The notes beneath the pieces were generated by a model, which saw only the letters and a list, made by a program, of their open reading frames with translations, did not search any database and was not told the DNA's origin. The translations under genes and the position numbers were made by a program. Positions 1-8,981 of a DNA stretch of 64,000 bases are shown in pieces (within the stretch, counting starts at the first letter, position 1; every line of letters begins with the position of its first letter). This stretch comes from an uncultured Gammaproteobacteria bacterium. GTDB lineage: Bacteria; Pseudomonadota; Gammaproteobacteria; Arenicellales; JAANXG01. Where the stretch lies: the NCBI GenBank assembly GCA_947259705.1, contig CAMYNL010000012.1:18419-82418 (forward strand), written 5' to 3'.

Positions 1-293
1 ATCACGCCGAGGACCTCGACCGGACGGAGCAGGGTGACCAGCAGGAAAATAACGGCAATGGCCCAGGCGACCAGGGAGGCGGTGCTGGTAAAACCCAGGC
101 TCAGCCCGCCTTCAGCAGTCATCGTGGAAACCAGCAGCACAGCGTGTAGAATCACGGCGGCGGCGGACAGCCCGAGAACAGCGGTGCGCGAAGCGCCCGC
201 CTCGTCCCCGCCGCTGAGCAGTCGCCGCAACAGCATACCACCCGCGCTCATGTACAGGGCAGCGGTTGCGACGTTGATCAGGGGGGTCAGCAT
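1..293 (-). CDS. YpjD/CcsA-like inner-membrane protein (N-terminal part only)
   Basis: Reading the minus strand from the ATG at 293-291 gives an uninterrupted hydrophobic reading frame of about 97 codons that leaves the window at base 1. It begins MLTPLINVATAALYMSAG, shows three likely membrane segments, and contains the pattern LSLGFTSTASLVAWA. That pattern resembles the conserved N-terminal part of the cytochrome c assembly (CcsA/HemX/YpjD) family. In many gammaproteobacteria a ypjD-type gene lies divergent to ffh exactly as here, which supports the call. Its function in that family is poorly defined, and only the first third of a protein of about 265 residues is visible. It shares a short divergent intergenic region (294-367) with ffh. 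Confidence 0.72.
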   Translation of the reverse strand, partial: MLTPLINVATAALYMSAGGMLLRRLLSGGDEAGASRTAVLGLSAAAVILHAVLLVSTMTAEGGLSLGFTSTASLVAWAIAVIFLLVTLLRPVEVLGV

Positions 294-367
294 CGATAGT
301 TTGCTCAGGTGTGGCTTCCCATTGCCGGCATATCGTAGCAAAAAAGTGGGTTCGGGAGTTTTAAGCG

Positions 368-1726
368 ATGTTTGAACAACTCAGTGACCGCCTGCGCGAG
401 ACCCTGAAGCATGTCCGTGGCCAGGCGCGTCTGACAGAGGACAATGTCAAGACTGCCATGCGCGAGGTCCGCATCGCCCTGCTGGAGGCGGACGTGGCCC
501 TGCCCGTGGTCAAGGAGTTTGTCAGCCGGGTCCGCGAGCGCGCAGTCGGTCAGGACGTGATGTCCAGTCTTACGCCGGGACAGATGGTCATAAAGGTAGT
601 CCGCGACGAACTCGTCGCCCTGATGGGCGAGACCAGTGAGTCTCTGAACCTTGCTGCCCGCCCTCCTGTGGTGGTAATGGTCGCGGGCCTGCAGGGGGCG
701 GGAAAGACCACTACTGTGGCAAAGCTCGCGCGCTGGTTGAAGGATCTGCAGCGCAAGAAGGTCGCCGTAGTCAGTACAGACATCTATCGACCAGCGGCAA
801 TAGACCAGTTGCAGAAACTAGCCGGCGACGTGGGCGCCGCTTTCATCCCCAGCACCCCGCACCAACAACCGGCGGATATCGCGCGTGAAGCGGTGGAACA
901 GGCCAGGCGCATGGTCAGCGATGTGCTGCTGATCGACACCGCCGGCCGCCTGCATGTGGATGCCGAAATGATGGCGGAGATCCGCACCGTTGCCGAATCG
1001 GTGCAGCCGGCGGAAACCCTGTTCGTAGTGGACAGCATGACCGGGCAGGATGCTGTCAACAGCGCCCGGGCGTTCGACGACGCCTTGCCGCTTACGGGGG
1101 TCATCCTCACTAAGACCGACGGGGACGCGCGGGGCGGAGCGGCGCTGTCCATTCGCCAGGTGACCGGGAAACCGATCAAGTTCATGGGTACAGGGGAGAA
1201 GGTCGACGCGCTCGAAGCGTTCCATCCCGACCGCATTGCCTCGCGTATTCTCGGGATGGGAGATGTGCTCAGCCTGGTGGAGGAGGTGGAGCAGAAGGTC
1301 GACAAGGAAAAGGCACAGCAGCTGGCCCGCAAGATATCGAAGGGCAAGGGCTTCGATCTGGACGATTTTCGCGAGCAGATCATGCAGATGGAAAAGATGG
1401 GTGGGCTGTCCGGGCTGCTGGACAAGCTGCCCGGCATGGCTCAGCTGCCCGGAAACGTGGCAGCGCAGGTCGACGACGGCCAGATCAACCGGCTGGTGGC
1501 GATGATAAACTCCATGACCCCGCGCGAAAGGGCCTTTCCCGCGATCATAAAGGGGTCGCGCAAGCGCCGCATCGCCGCCGGTTCCGGCACCCAGGTGCAG
1601 GACGTCAACCGACTGCTGAAACAGTTCGGGCAGATGCAGAAGATGATGAAGAAGATGACCAAGCGCGGCGGCATGGCCCGGATGATGCGGGGCATGAAGG
1701 GCCGCATGCCGGGCATGCCGTTCTAG
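368..1726 (+). CDS. ffh: Signal recognition particle GTPase Ffh
   Basis: Protein component of the bacterial signal recognition particle. With 4.5S RNA it binds signal sequences on ribosomes and delivers inner-membrane proteins to FtsY. The 452-residue length is normal. The N domain covers about residues 1-90. The G domain starts with the P-loop GLQGAGKTT (107-115) and includes the G3 motif DTAGR and the G4/G5 region TKTDGDARGG. The M domain occupies roughly 325-452 and ends in a methionine-rich tail (MQKMMKKM, MARMMRGMKGRMPGMPF) that binds 4.5S RNA and signal peptides. The ATG follows a TTTTAAGCG context with a weak ribosome site (CGGGAG about 10 bases upstream). The gene lies just upstream of rpsP, a frequent gammaproteobacterial arrangement. 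Confidence 0.98.
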   Translation: MFEQLSDRLRETLKHVRGQARLTEDNVKTAMREVRIALLEADVALPVVKEFVSRVRERAVGQDVMSSLTPGQMVIKVVRDELVALMGETSESLNLAARPPVVVMVAGLQGAGKTTTVAKLARWLKDLQRKKVAVVSTDIYRPAAIDQLQKLAGDVGAAFIPSTPHQQPADIAREAVEQARRMVSDVLLIDTAGRLHVDAEMMAEIRTVAESVQPAETLFVVDSMTGQDAVNSARAFDDALPLTGVILTKTDGDARGGAALSIRQVTGKPIKFMGTGEKVDALEAFHPDRIASRILGMGDVLSLVEEVEQKVDKEKAQQLARKISKGKGFDLDDFREQIMQMEKMGGLSGLLDKLPGMAQLPGNVAAQVDDGQINRLVAMINSMTPRERAFPAIIKGSRKRRIAAGSGTQVQDVNRLLKQFGQMQKMMKKMTKRGGMARMMRGMKGRMPGMPF

Positions 1727-1921
1727 CGGGTCGGACGCGGTCCGCGAGCCACTGCGCGGGAGCGGCCCGCGCGGGCGGTAAAATCGTCAGAAAATCATGC
1801 AGTTTCCTTCCCGACAACGGTTTTATTTAGGCCGGTGGAAGGATACAATCGCGCACCTTTGAATTCTGGACAATTCCTGGTCCGGCCCGGGCGGTCGGGT
1901 ACAGGTCATGGGTAAGCAAAT

Positions 1922-2164
1922 ATGGTAACAATTCGTTTGGCCCGGGGTGGTGCAAAAAAGCGACCCTTCTACGCCATAGTCGTGGCTGACCGGCGGCGAG
2001 CACCGCGGGGGCGATTCATCGAACGGCTCGGGTTCTTCAATCCCCGGGCAGTGGAGAGCGAGGAAAGGCTGCGTGTGGACCAGGAAAGGGTTCAGTACTG
2101 GCTGGACCAGGGCGCACGACCTTCAGAACGCGTCAGCCAGCTGCTGAAGCAGGCGTCGGCCTGA
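1922..2164 (+). CDS. rpsP: 30S ribosomal protein S16
   Basis: Small-subunit ribosomal protein needed for 30S assembly. It is 80 residues, the usual length, and starts [20 protein letters not shown] with the S16 signature. It continues through [13 protein letters not shown]. It is the first gene of the rpsP-rimM-trmD-rplS operon, and the next start lies 6 bases after the stop. The 195-base leader upstream is GC-rich with short inverted repeats near 1735-1775. A possible -10 box TACAAT sits at 1844-1849, but I cannot find a convincing -35, so the operon promoter is not assigned. Confidence 0.98.
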   Translation: MVTIRLARGGAKKRPFYAIVVADRRRAPRGRFIERLGFFNPRAVESEERLRVDQERVQYWLDQGARPSERVSQLLKQASA

Positions 2165-2170
2165 GGCAGG

Positions 2171-2686
2171 TTGCCGGGCCGCGCCACTTCGCAGGACGTT
2201 ATCGAGCTCGGACAGATTGCGGGCTTGTGGGGGGTACGAGGCTGGGTAAAGGTACACTCGTTCACCCGGGATTGTGAGGACATTTTCGCTTACCGGACCT
2301 GGCTACTGGGCAATGGCAGCGAGCCGCGCGCCTACGAACTGGTGAACGGTCGGCGGCAGGGCGCCGGGCTGGTAGCCGAGTTGTCGGGCATCCAAGACCG
2401 GGACCAGGCCGCGGACCTGATCGGCAAGAGGATCTATGTCCCGGCGGCGCAATTGCCGGCCCTGCCGCCGGGCGAGTATTACTGGCACCAGCTGCAGGGC
2501 CTGGTAGTGGTGACCCGGGACGGCGCGGAGCTGGGACACGTGGATCATATGCTGGAGACCGGCGCTAATGATGTCATGGTGGTGCGCGGGGAACGCGAAT
2601 TGCTCATTCCCTACACCGCCCAAGTGGTGCGGTCGGTGGACCTCGAGGCAAGACGCATGGAGATCGACTGGGACGCCGATTACTGA
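2171..2686 (+). CDS. rimM: Ribosome maturation factor RimM
   Basis: Assembly factor for the 30S subunit head that binds S19 during 16S rRNA processing. It is 171 residues long. The N-terminal RimM beta-barrel carries the family pattern [17 protein letters not shown] (about 12-30). The C-terminal PRC-barrel includes [14 protein letters not shown] and the closing segment [16 protein letters not shown]. The start used is TTG at 2171, because no ATG or GTG lies between the rpsP stop and the conserved N-terminus. The purine-rich AGGCAGG touches the start, so the exact codon is a little uncertain. Gene order and spacing are those of the standard trmD operon. Confidence 0.95.
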   Translation: MPGRATSQDVIELGQIAGLWGVRGWVKVHSFTRDCEDIFAYRTWLLGNGSEPRAYELVNGRRQGAGLVAELSGIQDRDQAADLIGKRIYVPAAQLPALPPGEYYWHQLQGLVVVTRDGAELGHVDHMLETGANDVMVVRGERELLIPYTAQVVRSVDLEARRMEIDWDADY

Positions 2687-2697
2687 CGTGGTGGCGG

Positions 2698-3450
2698 ATG
2701 CGGATTCATGTCGTAAGTATCTTTCCGGAGATGTTCCGGGCGATAGCCGATTATGGCGTAACTGGCCGCGCCATCAGCCAGCGGCTGGTGAGTCTGAAGC
2801 TTTGGGACCCCCGCGATTTCGCGACCGATCGCCACCGTAGCGTGGACGACCGACCCTACGGCGGCGGACCCGGGATGGTAATGATGGCCCCGCCGCTGGC
2901 GGCGGCAATCGAGGCGGCGAGGAAGGAAGAGAGCGGGCGCGTCAGAGTCGTGTACATGAGCCCGCAGGGTGATAGGCTCGACCATCTTGCCGTGCAGCGC
3001 TTCGCTGGCATGGAGTCGGTGATCCTGCTGGCGGGGCGGTACGAAGGCGTGGACGAAAGGCTGCTGGCCCGCCACGTCGACGAGGAGTGCTCTATCGGCG
3101 ACTATGTGCTGTCTGGTGGCGAACTGGCGGTGATGGTGTGGATCGACGCGGTGACGCGGCAGCTTCCGGGAACGCTGGGAAATGCGGAATCGGCGGACCA
3201 GGACTCGTTCGCCGGCGGGCTGCTCGACTGCGGTCATTACACCCGGCCGGACGTCTATGCCGGGATACCGGTTCCGGAAGTGCTGCGCAGTGGGGATCAC
3301 GGCGCGATCAGACGCTGGAGGTTGAAACAGGCTCTGGGGCGAACCTGGCGCAAGCACCCGGAGCTATTGGAGAAAATTGAACTGAACGACGAACAACTGG
3401 AACTGTTGGCAGAATACCAACGGGAACACGAGCTGGAGAAAGGCCGATGA
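2698..3450 (+). CDS. trmD: tRNA (guanine-N1-)-methyltransferase TrmD
   Basis: Methylates G37 of tRNAs reading CNN codons, using SAM, to prevent +1 frameshifting. It is 250 residues long. Family landmarks are [13 protein letters not shown] at the start, [22 protein letters not shown], and the trefoil-knot SAM site [16 protein letters not shown] followed by [10 protein letters not shown]. The C-terminal tRNA-binding segment [20 protein letters not shown] is also present. The stop overlaps the rplS start as ATGA, which indicates translational coupling. Confidence 0.98.
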   Translation: MRIHVVSIFPEMFRAIADYGVTGRAISQRLVSLKLWDPRDFATDRHRSVDDRPYGGGPGMVMMAPPLAAAIEAARKEESGRVRVVYMSPQGDRLDHLAVQRFAGMESVILLAGRYEGVDERLLARHVDEECSIGDYVLSGGELAVMVWIDAVTRQLPGTLGNAESADQDSFAGGLLDCGHYTRPDVYAGIPVPEVLRSGDHGAIRRWRLKQALGRTWRKHPELLEKIELNDEQLELLAEYQREHELEKGR

Positions 3451-3791
3451 GCAACATCATACAGCAGCTGGAAGCCGAGCAGGTGCGGGACGACGTACCT
3501 GATTTCGGGGCCGGTGACACCGTCGAAGTGCAGGTTCGCGTTAGGGAGGGAAACCGGGAACGACTGCAGGCCTTCGAGGGTGTTGTAATCGCGAGGAAGA
3601 ACCGCGGCTTGAATTCCTCTTTCACCGTGCGCAAGATCTCTTATGGGGAGGGGGTAGAACGTGTCTTCCAAACCCACAGCCCGCTGATCTCAAAGATAAC
3701 GGTCAAGCGTCGAGGGGACGTGCGCCGGGCGAAGCTCTATTACTTGCGCGACCGCACCGGCAAATCAGCCCGCATCAAGGAAAAGGTCTGA
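3447..3791 (+). CDS. rplS: 50S ribosomal protein L19
   Basis: Large-subunit protein located at the 30S-50S interface. It is 114 residues long with the L19 signature around [20 protein letters not shown] and the segment [13 protein letters not shown]. The start ATG overlaps the trmD stop by four bases (ATGA). One base separates its stop from the ATG of the following TPR protein, so the operon probably continues into that gene. Confidence 0.98.
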   Translation: MSNIIQQLEAEQVRDDVPDFGAGDTVEVQVRVREGNRERLQAFEGVVIARKNRGLNSSFTVRKISYGEGVERVFQTHSPLISKITVKRRGDVRRAKLYYLRDRTGKSARIKEKV

Positions 3792-3792
3792 C

Positions 3793-5649
3793 ATGAGGGC
3801 TGGCGCGGGGGCACTTTCCGCGCCCGCCAGGCCCCGCCGTCGGCAACCCCTGCATCCCGTTAGTCTGGTGGCGGCAGGCTGTCTGGGCGTGATACTGCTG
3901 GCGCCGGTCGGGGCATCCCTGGCCGCCGGGCCTGAGGACACCCCCGCCCGCGTCTCCACGCTGCTTGACAACGGTGCGTACGATCTCGCCCTGGCCTTGA
4001 TAGACCGGCTGCAGCCCGAGCCGCTGAGGGAGCCCGAGGAATGGGTGGCCTGGGAGCGCGTCCGTCTGCAGTCGTACCGAAAGCGCGAGGACTGGGACGG
4101 GTTGCTATCCCGTACCGCCAAGATCCCTGCCGGACTTCCCCTGCTGAGCCAACAGCGCCTGCTCACGGAGGCGGTGGAACTGTTACTGCCATCCGGCCGC
4201 GGGGACGCCATGCGTGGCATTCTTCGCGAGCTGCTGTGGCGCGGCGGCGGCGACTCGGTGCAGATGTCACAATGGCGGCGACTGGTGATTCGCAGTTACC
4301 TGGCGGCCGACCAGGTGGAAGACGCGCGCATCGCGATACAACGTTATCAGAGCGAGTACCTGCCTGCCGACAAGGACTGGGTCTACCTGTATGGACAGGT
4401 GCTGCTTCGCAGCGGAGATGCCGACACCGCGGCGGCCAGCCTGGCCGCGGTGCAGACCCGGGACGGGCGCTTGCTGCGCACCCTGAGCCGACTGCGGGCA
4501 GGTATCGACGACCCTGAATTGGTAATTGAACAGCTCGGCCCCCCGCGGCACCGACCGACCGCCGACGACGAGTTCCTGGCCTCCCTGTGGTCCCTCTATG
4601 CCGAGGCCGCCAGCCTCGCCTACCGCGCGCGGGACAAGGTCGTGGCACTTGAAGCGCTGTTCAGTGGCACCTTCGCCGTCGCGAGGCCTGAGTTCCGTGC
4701 CTGGGAAATCGGGGATGTATGGCAGGCCTACAGGTCGCTGGCGGAGGAGGTTGGCAATGCGCGTCATCTGTTGCAAGGCGAGTCAGAGGCGTGGCGGGAG
4801 GTCGCGAGGGAGCTGGGTGCGTCGAACTACCCAGTTGAATCCCGCGCCGTAATCGCGCTGCTCGCACTCGACGAGCGTGATCCGATGCAGCGCGACGAAC
4901 TGCACACCCTGCTTTTCGATTCCCTGCGAGAGGACGGCATGGACGTCTTGGCGGTGCGCTTGTACCGGGATCCGCAGCGCTTCCCCGACGTTAACGTCGT
5001 GCCGGCGGCTGTCCGCCACCGTATCGTCACCTATGCCATCAAGCACCGCGATATCGAGCTTGCCGCTTTGATGTCCCGGCAGCTGCCCCCGGCGGGCCCC
5101 GACCAGGACCCGCTCAGCTGGGCATTGATCCGCGCGCGACTGGCCATCTACACGGGTGAGTTCCGGCATGGCGAGGGGGTACTCCGGGAGGCGATCGGAT
5201 CCGTCAGCGCCTTCGATGCCGATGCCGCGGACCGTATCATGCAGCTGATATTCGATCTGCAGTCGGTAGGGCGCCACAAAGCTGCTTACCTGTTGTTCGA
5301 GATGATGCACGACAGGGTAAGCACATCGAACCATAAGCGGGAAACCCTGTTCTGGATGGCTGACTCGTTGCGCAACATGGGTCAGTATACCCGTGCCGCC
5401 GAACTGTATTTCGAATCCGCCCTGCTGAATGGCGAAGGCTTTGATATCTGGGGTCAGACCGCGCGTCTCAACGCCGCTGAGGCGCTGACCGAAGCAGGCA
5501 TGTTGGAGGACGCGCGGCGAATATATGAACAACTGCTTCGGCTGACTGCCGACCCCAAACAGAGGTTGGCCCTGGAGCGCCGCCTGCAGCAGCTATGGCT
5601 GCGCAAGGATGAACGAGCGGGGGCTGCCGAAGCCGGTTCGGCGCACTGA
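3793..5649 (+). CDS. Exported tetratricopeptide-repeat protein of unknown function
   Basis: A 618-residue protein with an arginine-rich N-terminus, one hydrophobic segment (about residues 25-45, VSLVAAGCLGVILLAPVG) and a likely signal-peptidase site near ASLAAG. I infer a periplasmic or membrane-anchored protein. The rest is alpha-helical with TPR-like repeats, clearest at the C-terminus (YTRAAELYFESALLNGEG and AEALTEAGMLEDARRIYEQL). I recognise no catalytic motif. The ATG lies one base after the rplS stop, and xerD begins four bases after its own stop, so it probably sits in a run of co-transcribed genes. TPR proteins of this kind usually act as scaffolds. The partner is unknown. Confidence 0.8.
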   Translation: MRAGAGALSAPARPRRRQPLHPVSLVAAGCLGVILLAPVGASLAAGPEDTPARVSTLLDNGAYDLALALIDRLQPEPLREPEEWVAWERVRLQSYRKREDWDGLLSRTAKIPAGLPLLSQQRLLTEAVELLLPSGRGDAMRGILRELLWRGGGDSVQMSQWRRLVIRSYLAADQVEDARIAIQRYQSEYLPADKDWVYLYGQVLLRSGDADTAAASLAAVQTRDGRLLRTLSRLRAGIDDPELVIEQLGPPRHRPTADDEFLASLWSLYAEAASLAYRARDKVVALEALFSGTFAVARPEFRAWEIGDVWQAYRSLAEEVGNARHLLQGESEAWREVARELGASNYPVESRAVIALLALDERDPMQRDELHTLLFDSLREDGMDVLAVRLYRDPQRFPDVNVVPAAVRHRIVTYAIKHRDIELAALMSRQLPPAGPDQDPLSWALIRARLAIYTGEFRHGEGVLREAIGSVSAFDADAADRIMQLIFDLQSVGRHKAAYLLFEMMHDRVSTSNHKRETLFWMADSLRNMGQYTRAAELYFESALLNGEGFDIWGQTARLNAAEALTEAGMLEDARRIYEQLLRLTADPKQRLALERRLQQLWLRKDERAGAAEAGSAH

Positions 5650-5652
5650 CAG

Positions 5653-6555
5653 ATGGATCCGTCCGCAAGCAACGAAGCGTTCATTGCGCGGTTTCTGGAT
5701 ACACTGTGGCTGGAATCGGGTCTCAGCCATAATACCCTGGTTGCCTACCGCACCGACCTCGAGGCCCTGGCAGGTTTCCTCGCCAGTCGCGGGGTGTCGC
5801 TCGTCGACGCGCAACGTTTCCAGCTGCAGGAATTCATTGGCTTGCGTTTCGACCGCGGTGACAGTGCCAGTACGGCGGCCCGGTCGCTTTCAAGCTACCG
5901 GCGGTTTTATCGCTATCTGGTGAGGGAGGGGATGATTGATCGGGATCCGTCACTCGATATCGTGTCGCCGAAGATGCCCCGACCGTTACCTCGATCCCTG
6001 ACGGAGGACGACGTCGACCAGCTCCTTGCAGCGCCGCAGTCCGACAAGGCACTGGGTTTGCGGGACCGCGCCATGCTGGAGACCCTGTACGCGACGGGGC
6101 TGCGCGTGTCAGAACTGGTTAACCTGCAAATGGAAGAACTCAACATGCAGTCCGGCGTGGTCCGGGTGGTCGGCAAGGGCAACAAGGAGCGGCTGGTTCC
6201 GCTTGGGGAGCGCGCCCTGGACGCACTGGAAAGCTACCTCAGGAACGCGCGCCGGGAACTCCTTGGCGGGAAATCATCGGCAGCGGTTTTTGTTACTGCG
6301 CGCGGCGGACCGATGTCGCGACAGGCATTCTGGCATTTGGTCAAACGATATGCCCTGAAGGCCGGTCTGAACGCCAAAATGTCACCGCATACCCTGCGCC
6401 ACGCTTTTGCTACCCATCTGCTGAATCACGGTGCCGACCTGAGATCGGTGCAGATGTTGCTTGGGCACGCCGACTTGTCTACCACACAGATCTACACCCA
6501 CGTGGCGCGGGAACGATTGAAGCGACTGCACGCGCAACACCACCCGCGCGGCTGA
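5653..6555 (+). CDS. xerD: Site-specific tyrosine recombinase XerD
   Basis: Partner of XerC in resolving chromosome dimers at dif. It is 300 residues, the usual length. The N-terminal core-binding domain spans about 5-105 and the catalytic domain 115-295. All six active-site residues can be placed: R151 (TGLRVSEL), K175 (VGKGNKER), H246 and R249 (SPHTLRHAF), H272 (LLGHADL) and the nucleophile Y281 (TQIYTHV). The SPHTLRHAFATHLLNHGADL stretch is typical of XerC/D rather than phage integrases. No phage or att-like repeats flank it. It converges on cnoX with only 17 bases between the stops. Confidence 0.93.
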   Translation: MDPSASNEAFIARFLDTLWLESGLSHNTLVAYRTDLEALAGFLASRGVSLVDAQRFQLQEFIGLRFDRGDSASTAARSLSSYRRFYRYLVREGMIDRDPSLDIVSPKMPRPLPRSLTEDDVDQLLAAPQSDKALGLRDRAMLETLYATGLRVSELVNLQMEELNMQSGVVRVVGKGNKERLVPLGERALDALESYLRNARRELLGGKSSAAVFVTARGGPMSRQAFWHLVKRYALKAGLNAKMSPHTLRHAFATHLLNHGADLRSVQMLLGHADLSTTQIYTHVARERLKRLHAQHHPRG

Positions 6556-6572
6556 CCCGAGCCGCACGGTGG

Positions 6573-7433
6573 TCAGTTCAGGGCCCTGGCCAGCAGCCCA
6601 CGGTAGCGGCCCACCAGTTCACCCTGTCCGCCCAACAATTCGAACACCTTCAGCATGGCGGCGCGCGCAGCCCCATCGTTGAACTGTTTATCGCGGTGGA
6701 CGATTTCCAGCAGCTGCTCCAGGGCCTCCGGGTAGCGTGCCGCGGAAACCAGGCGAAGCGCCAAGCGGTAGCGCGAATCGAGGTCGGCCCCGTCCGCGGC
6801 CACGGCCCTTTGCAGATCGTCAACAGAGGCATCAGTTTCCGCCGCGCCGTGTTCCAGCTCGAGGCGGGCGGAAAGGGACTTGTAGTCCGGGTGCAGCTGC
6901 CCCTGTGGGGAAATCCCCGCGAGGGCATCTTCGGCGCCGGACAGCGCCCCTATGGCAAGCAGCCACTCGGCCAGCTGCAGCCTGCTTCGGTCATAGCCGG
7001 GATCCTGCGCCACCGCATCCCGCGCCAGTTCGATTGCCTCCTGCTGACGGCCCGACTGCCAGGCCTCGCTAGCCAGGGCCAGCGTAGCGTCGGATTCTCT
7101 CACCAGGTATGGATCGAGGAATCTCCGCACCATGGATTCGCTTTGTGCGCCGGTAAATTGATCGACCAGTTCGCCGTTACGGAACAGCATGACCGTGGGC
7201 AGGCTGCGGATGCCGAAGCGTGCCGCCAGGTCTTGTTGCCTATCGGTGTCCACCTTGGCCAACTCGATACCACCGCCGGATTCGTCTACGATTTTCTTGA
7301 GCACGGGCACGAGCATCTTGCAGGGGGCACACCAGTCAGCCCAAAAATCCACAAGGACCGGCACCTCGCTGGAACGGGCCACGACTCGGTGGTCGAAGGA
7401 GGCGGAATCCACGTCGAATATGTAATTTGACAT
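6573..7433 (-). CDS. cnoX: Thioredoxin-TPR co-chaperone CnoX (YbbN-like)
   Basis: Fusion of an N-terminal thioredoxin domain (about 1-110) with a C-terminal TPR region (about 125-286), the architecture of YbbN/CnoX. CnoX protects and transfers substrates to GroEL and DnaK under oxidative stress. The thioredoxin active site is WCAPCK with C35 and C38, so it keeps a full CxxC pair (SxxC in the E. coli protein), and redox activity is plausible. The cis-proline region reads IRSLPTVMLF. The start chosen is ATG 7433-7431, giving MSNYIFDVD. The frame stays open further upstream, but that extension runs through the tRNA gene and lacks family similarity. Confidence 0.88.
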   Translation of the reverse strand: MSNYIFDVDSASFDHRVVARSSEVPVLVDFWADWCAPCKMLVPVLKKIVDESGGGIELAKVDTDRQQDLAARFGIRSLPTVMLFRNGELVDQFTGAQSESMVRRFLDPYLVRESDATLALASEAWQSGRQQEAIELARDAVAQDPGYDRSRLQLAEWLLAIGALSGAEDALAGISPQGQLHPDYKSLSARLELEHGAAETDASVDDLQRAVAADGADLDSRYRLALRLVSAARYPEALEQLLEIVHRDKQFNDGAARAAMLKVFELLGGQGELVGRYRGLLARALN

Positions 7434-7504
7434 GAGGTTGGTCACCAGAGTGAATTGCCATGCGGGGTCGAATCTGGGGTCGGCGCGCCTAGAATCCAAG
7501 AGCT

Positions 7505-7579
7505 TGGCGCTCCCTAGGGGGTTCGAACCCCTGTTACCGACGTGAGAGGCCGGCGTCCTAACCGCTAGACGAAGGGAGC
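7505..7579 (-). tRNA. tRNA-Glu (anticodon CTC)
   Basis: On the minus strand the sequence folds as a cloverleaf of 75 bases with encoded CCA. The acceptor stem is GCTCCCT/AGGGAGC with discriminator G. The D arm is typical of tRNA-Glu (TCGTCTAGCGGTTAGGAC). The anticodon stem is CCGGC/GTCGG with loop CTCTCAC, giving anticodon CTC, which reads GAG. The T arm is AGGGGTTCGAACCCCT. It lies between cnoX (downstream on the same strand) and pcnB (divergent). Confidence 0.96.
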
Positions 7580-7613
7580 ATTGCTGGATGAAATTATGGC
7601 CGGGAGTCGTGCT

Positions 7614-7641
7614 ATTATACGGTTCCGTATGAACGACACAA
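7614..7641 (-). promoter_or_regulatory. Candidate sigma-70 promoter for tRNA-Glu
   Basis: On the minus strand a perfect TATAAT (7619-7614) lies 16 bases from TTGTGT (7641-7636), with the predicted transcription start about 28 bases before the tRNA. The spacer contains the inverted repeat ATACGG-TT-CCGTAT (7617-7630), which could be an operator or chance. It also lies upstream of pcnB on the other strand. Confidence 0.45.
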
Positions 7642-7681
7642 TACAAGACTGTGCCGCGCACGGTGGGACGAAGAGAAAGGA

Positions 7682-8974
7682 GTGACCGGTCGAAGGACGC
7701 CCGATAGAATACCGCCCACCGCTCATGACATTCCCCTTTCCGCGGTCAGCGAATCGGCACTAAGAATAGTTGAAGAATTGAACCAGGCCGGGTACGAGGC
7801 GTACCTGGTCGGTGGCTGTGTGCGCGATCTGCTGCTGGGGAAAAGGCCGAAGGACTTCGATATCGCAACGGACGCACTGCCGGAGCAGGTGCGCTCGCTG
7901 TTCCGCAACTGCCGATTGATCGGGCGCCGTTTCCGTCTGGCCCATGTGCGTTTCGGCCGCGACGTGGTGGAGGTTGCCACATTCCGCGCAGTTCCCGATG
8001 AGGAATCCGATTTCGACGACGATAAAATGAGGATCTCGGCGGAGGGCCAGGTGACCCGGGACAACGTCTATGGAAACATAGAGCAGGATGCGGAGCGCCG
8101 GGACTTTACCATCAACGCGCTCTACTTCGATCCCCGGGACGAGACTGTCATCGACTACGTCAATGGCGTGGCGGACCTTACACGCAAGCAACTGGTCACT
8201 ATCGGTGATCCGCTGGAGCGCTTCCGTGAGGACCCGGTGCGCATGCTCAGGGCGGTACGCTTTGCCGCCAAGCTAGGTTTCGGCATGCACGAGGAAACCG
8301 AAGGGGCAATGCGCGAGCTGGCCTCGCTGCTGCACCATGTACCTCCGGCGCGAATGCTCGACGAAGTACTGAAACTCTTTCACAGCGGGCATGCGGTAGA
8401 GACTATGGACATGCTGCGGGATGCCGGCCTTTTCCGGCACCTGTTCCCCTTCACTGAGCAATGCCTGATAGAAGTCGGACCCAACATCGCAACCCTGGCG
8501 CTGGCAAACACTGATCAACGTATTCGTGAGGGCAAGCCGGTTATCCCGGCGTACCTGTTCGCCAGCATGCTGTGGGAACCGCTGAGAGCCGATACCGAGA
8601 AACTGGTCGAGACGGGGATGCAGCAACGCGAAGCACACGCCACCGCCACCAATGACCTGTTGCGGGACCAATCGCAGTACGTCTCTATACCGAGGCGCCT
8701 GGCCGTGGTGATCAAGGAGATCTGGTCGCTGCAATCGCGTCTCGAACGACGACAGCCGCGCACCATATCCGGCATCCTGAAACACAAGCGATTTCGCGCC
8801 GCTTACGATTTCCTGCTGCTGCGCGTCGAGACCAGCGAGGTTGCGTGGGATCTTGTCGACTGGTGGACCAAGATTCAGGATTGTTCCCCCTCCGACCAAC
8901 AGAAGATGATCAAGGCGTTGGCTGTCCCCGCCCGCAGCGGCCGTCGTCGTCGTCGCCGTCGTCACGCTGCCTGA
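7682..8974 (+). CDS. pcnB: Poly(A) polymerase PcnB
   Basis: Adds 3' poly(A) tails to RNA and so promotes turnover. It is 430 residues from a GTG start preceded by GAGAAAGGA. The class-II nucleotidyltransferase head includes GGCVRD (44-49) and the metal-binding DFD (58-60). The tRNA-nucleotidyltransferase-like middle contains RDFTINALYFDP and PVRMLRAVRFAAKLGF. The region QSRLERRQPRTISGILKHKRFRAAYDFL is typical of PcnB rather than CCA-adding enzyme. The C-terminus ends in an arginine run encoded by repeated CGT/CGC codons (about 8938-8965), consistent with the basic RNA-binding tail of PcnB proteins. Confidence 0.93.
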   Translation: MTGRRTPDRIPPTAHDIPLSAVSESALRIVEELNQAGYEAYLVGGCVRDLLLGKRPKDFDIATDALPEQVRSLFRNCRLIGRRFRLAHVRFGRDVVEVATFRAVPDEESDFDDDKMRISAEGQVTRDNVYGNIEQDAERRDFTINALYFDPRDETVIDYVNGVADLTRKQLVTIGDPLERFREDPVRMLRAVRFAAKLGFGMHEETEGAMRELASLLHHVPPARMLDEVLKLFHSGHAVETMDMLRDAGLFRHLFPFTEQCLIEVGPNIATLALANTDQRIREGKPVIPAYLFASMLWEPLRADTEKLVETGMQQREAHATATNDLLRDQSQYVSIPRRLAVVIKEIWSLQSRLERRQPRTISGILKHKRFRAAYDFLLLRVETSEVAWDLVDWWTKIQDCSPSDQQKMIKALAVPARSGRRRRRRRHAA

Positions 8975-8981
8975 AACATTC

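Noticed and set aside
34..375. Plus-strand open frame at the left edge
   Set aside because: The composition is non-protein-like, and the minus strand shows a coherent hydrophobic YpjD-like protein in the same place.
5653..6555. Tyrosine recombinase as a sign of an integrative element
   Set aside because: Sequence and context are those of chromosomal XerD, with no att-like repeats or phage genes nearby. The tRNA-Glu 1 kb away has no duplicated 3' end that I could find.
7434..7661. Upstream extension of the cnoX reading frame (76 more codons)
   Set aside because: The extension runs through the tRNA-Glu gene and has no thioredoxin-family similarity. ATG 7433 gives the normal N-terminus.
8938..8965. 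CGT-rich repeat at the end of pcnB as a possible phase-variable tract
   Set aside because: It is a short, imperfect trinucleotide run encoding a basic tail expected in PcnB. Changes in multiples of three would not switch the frame.
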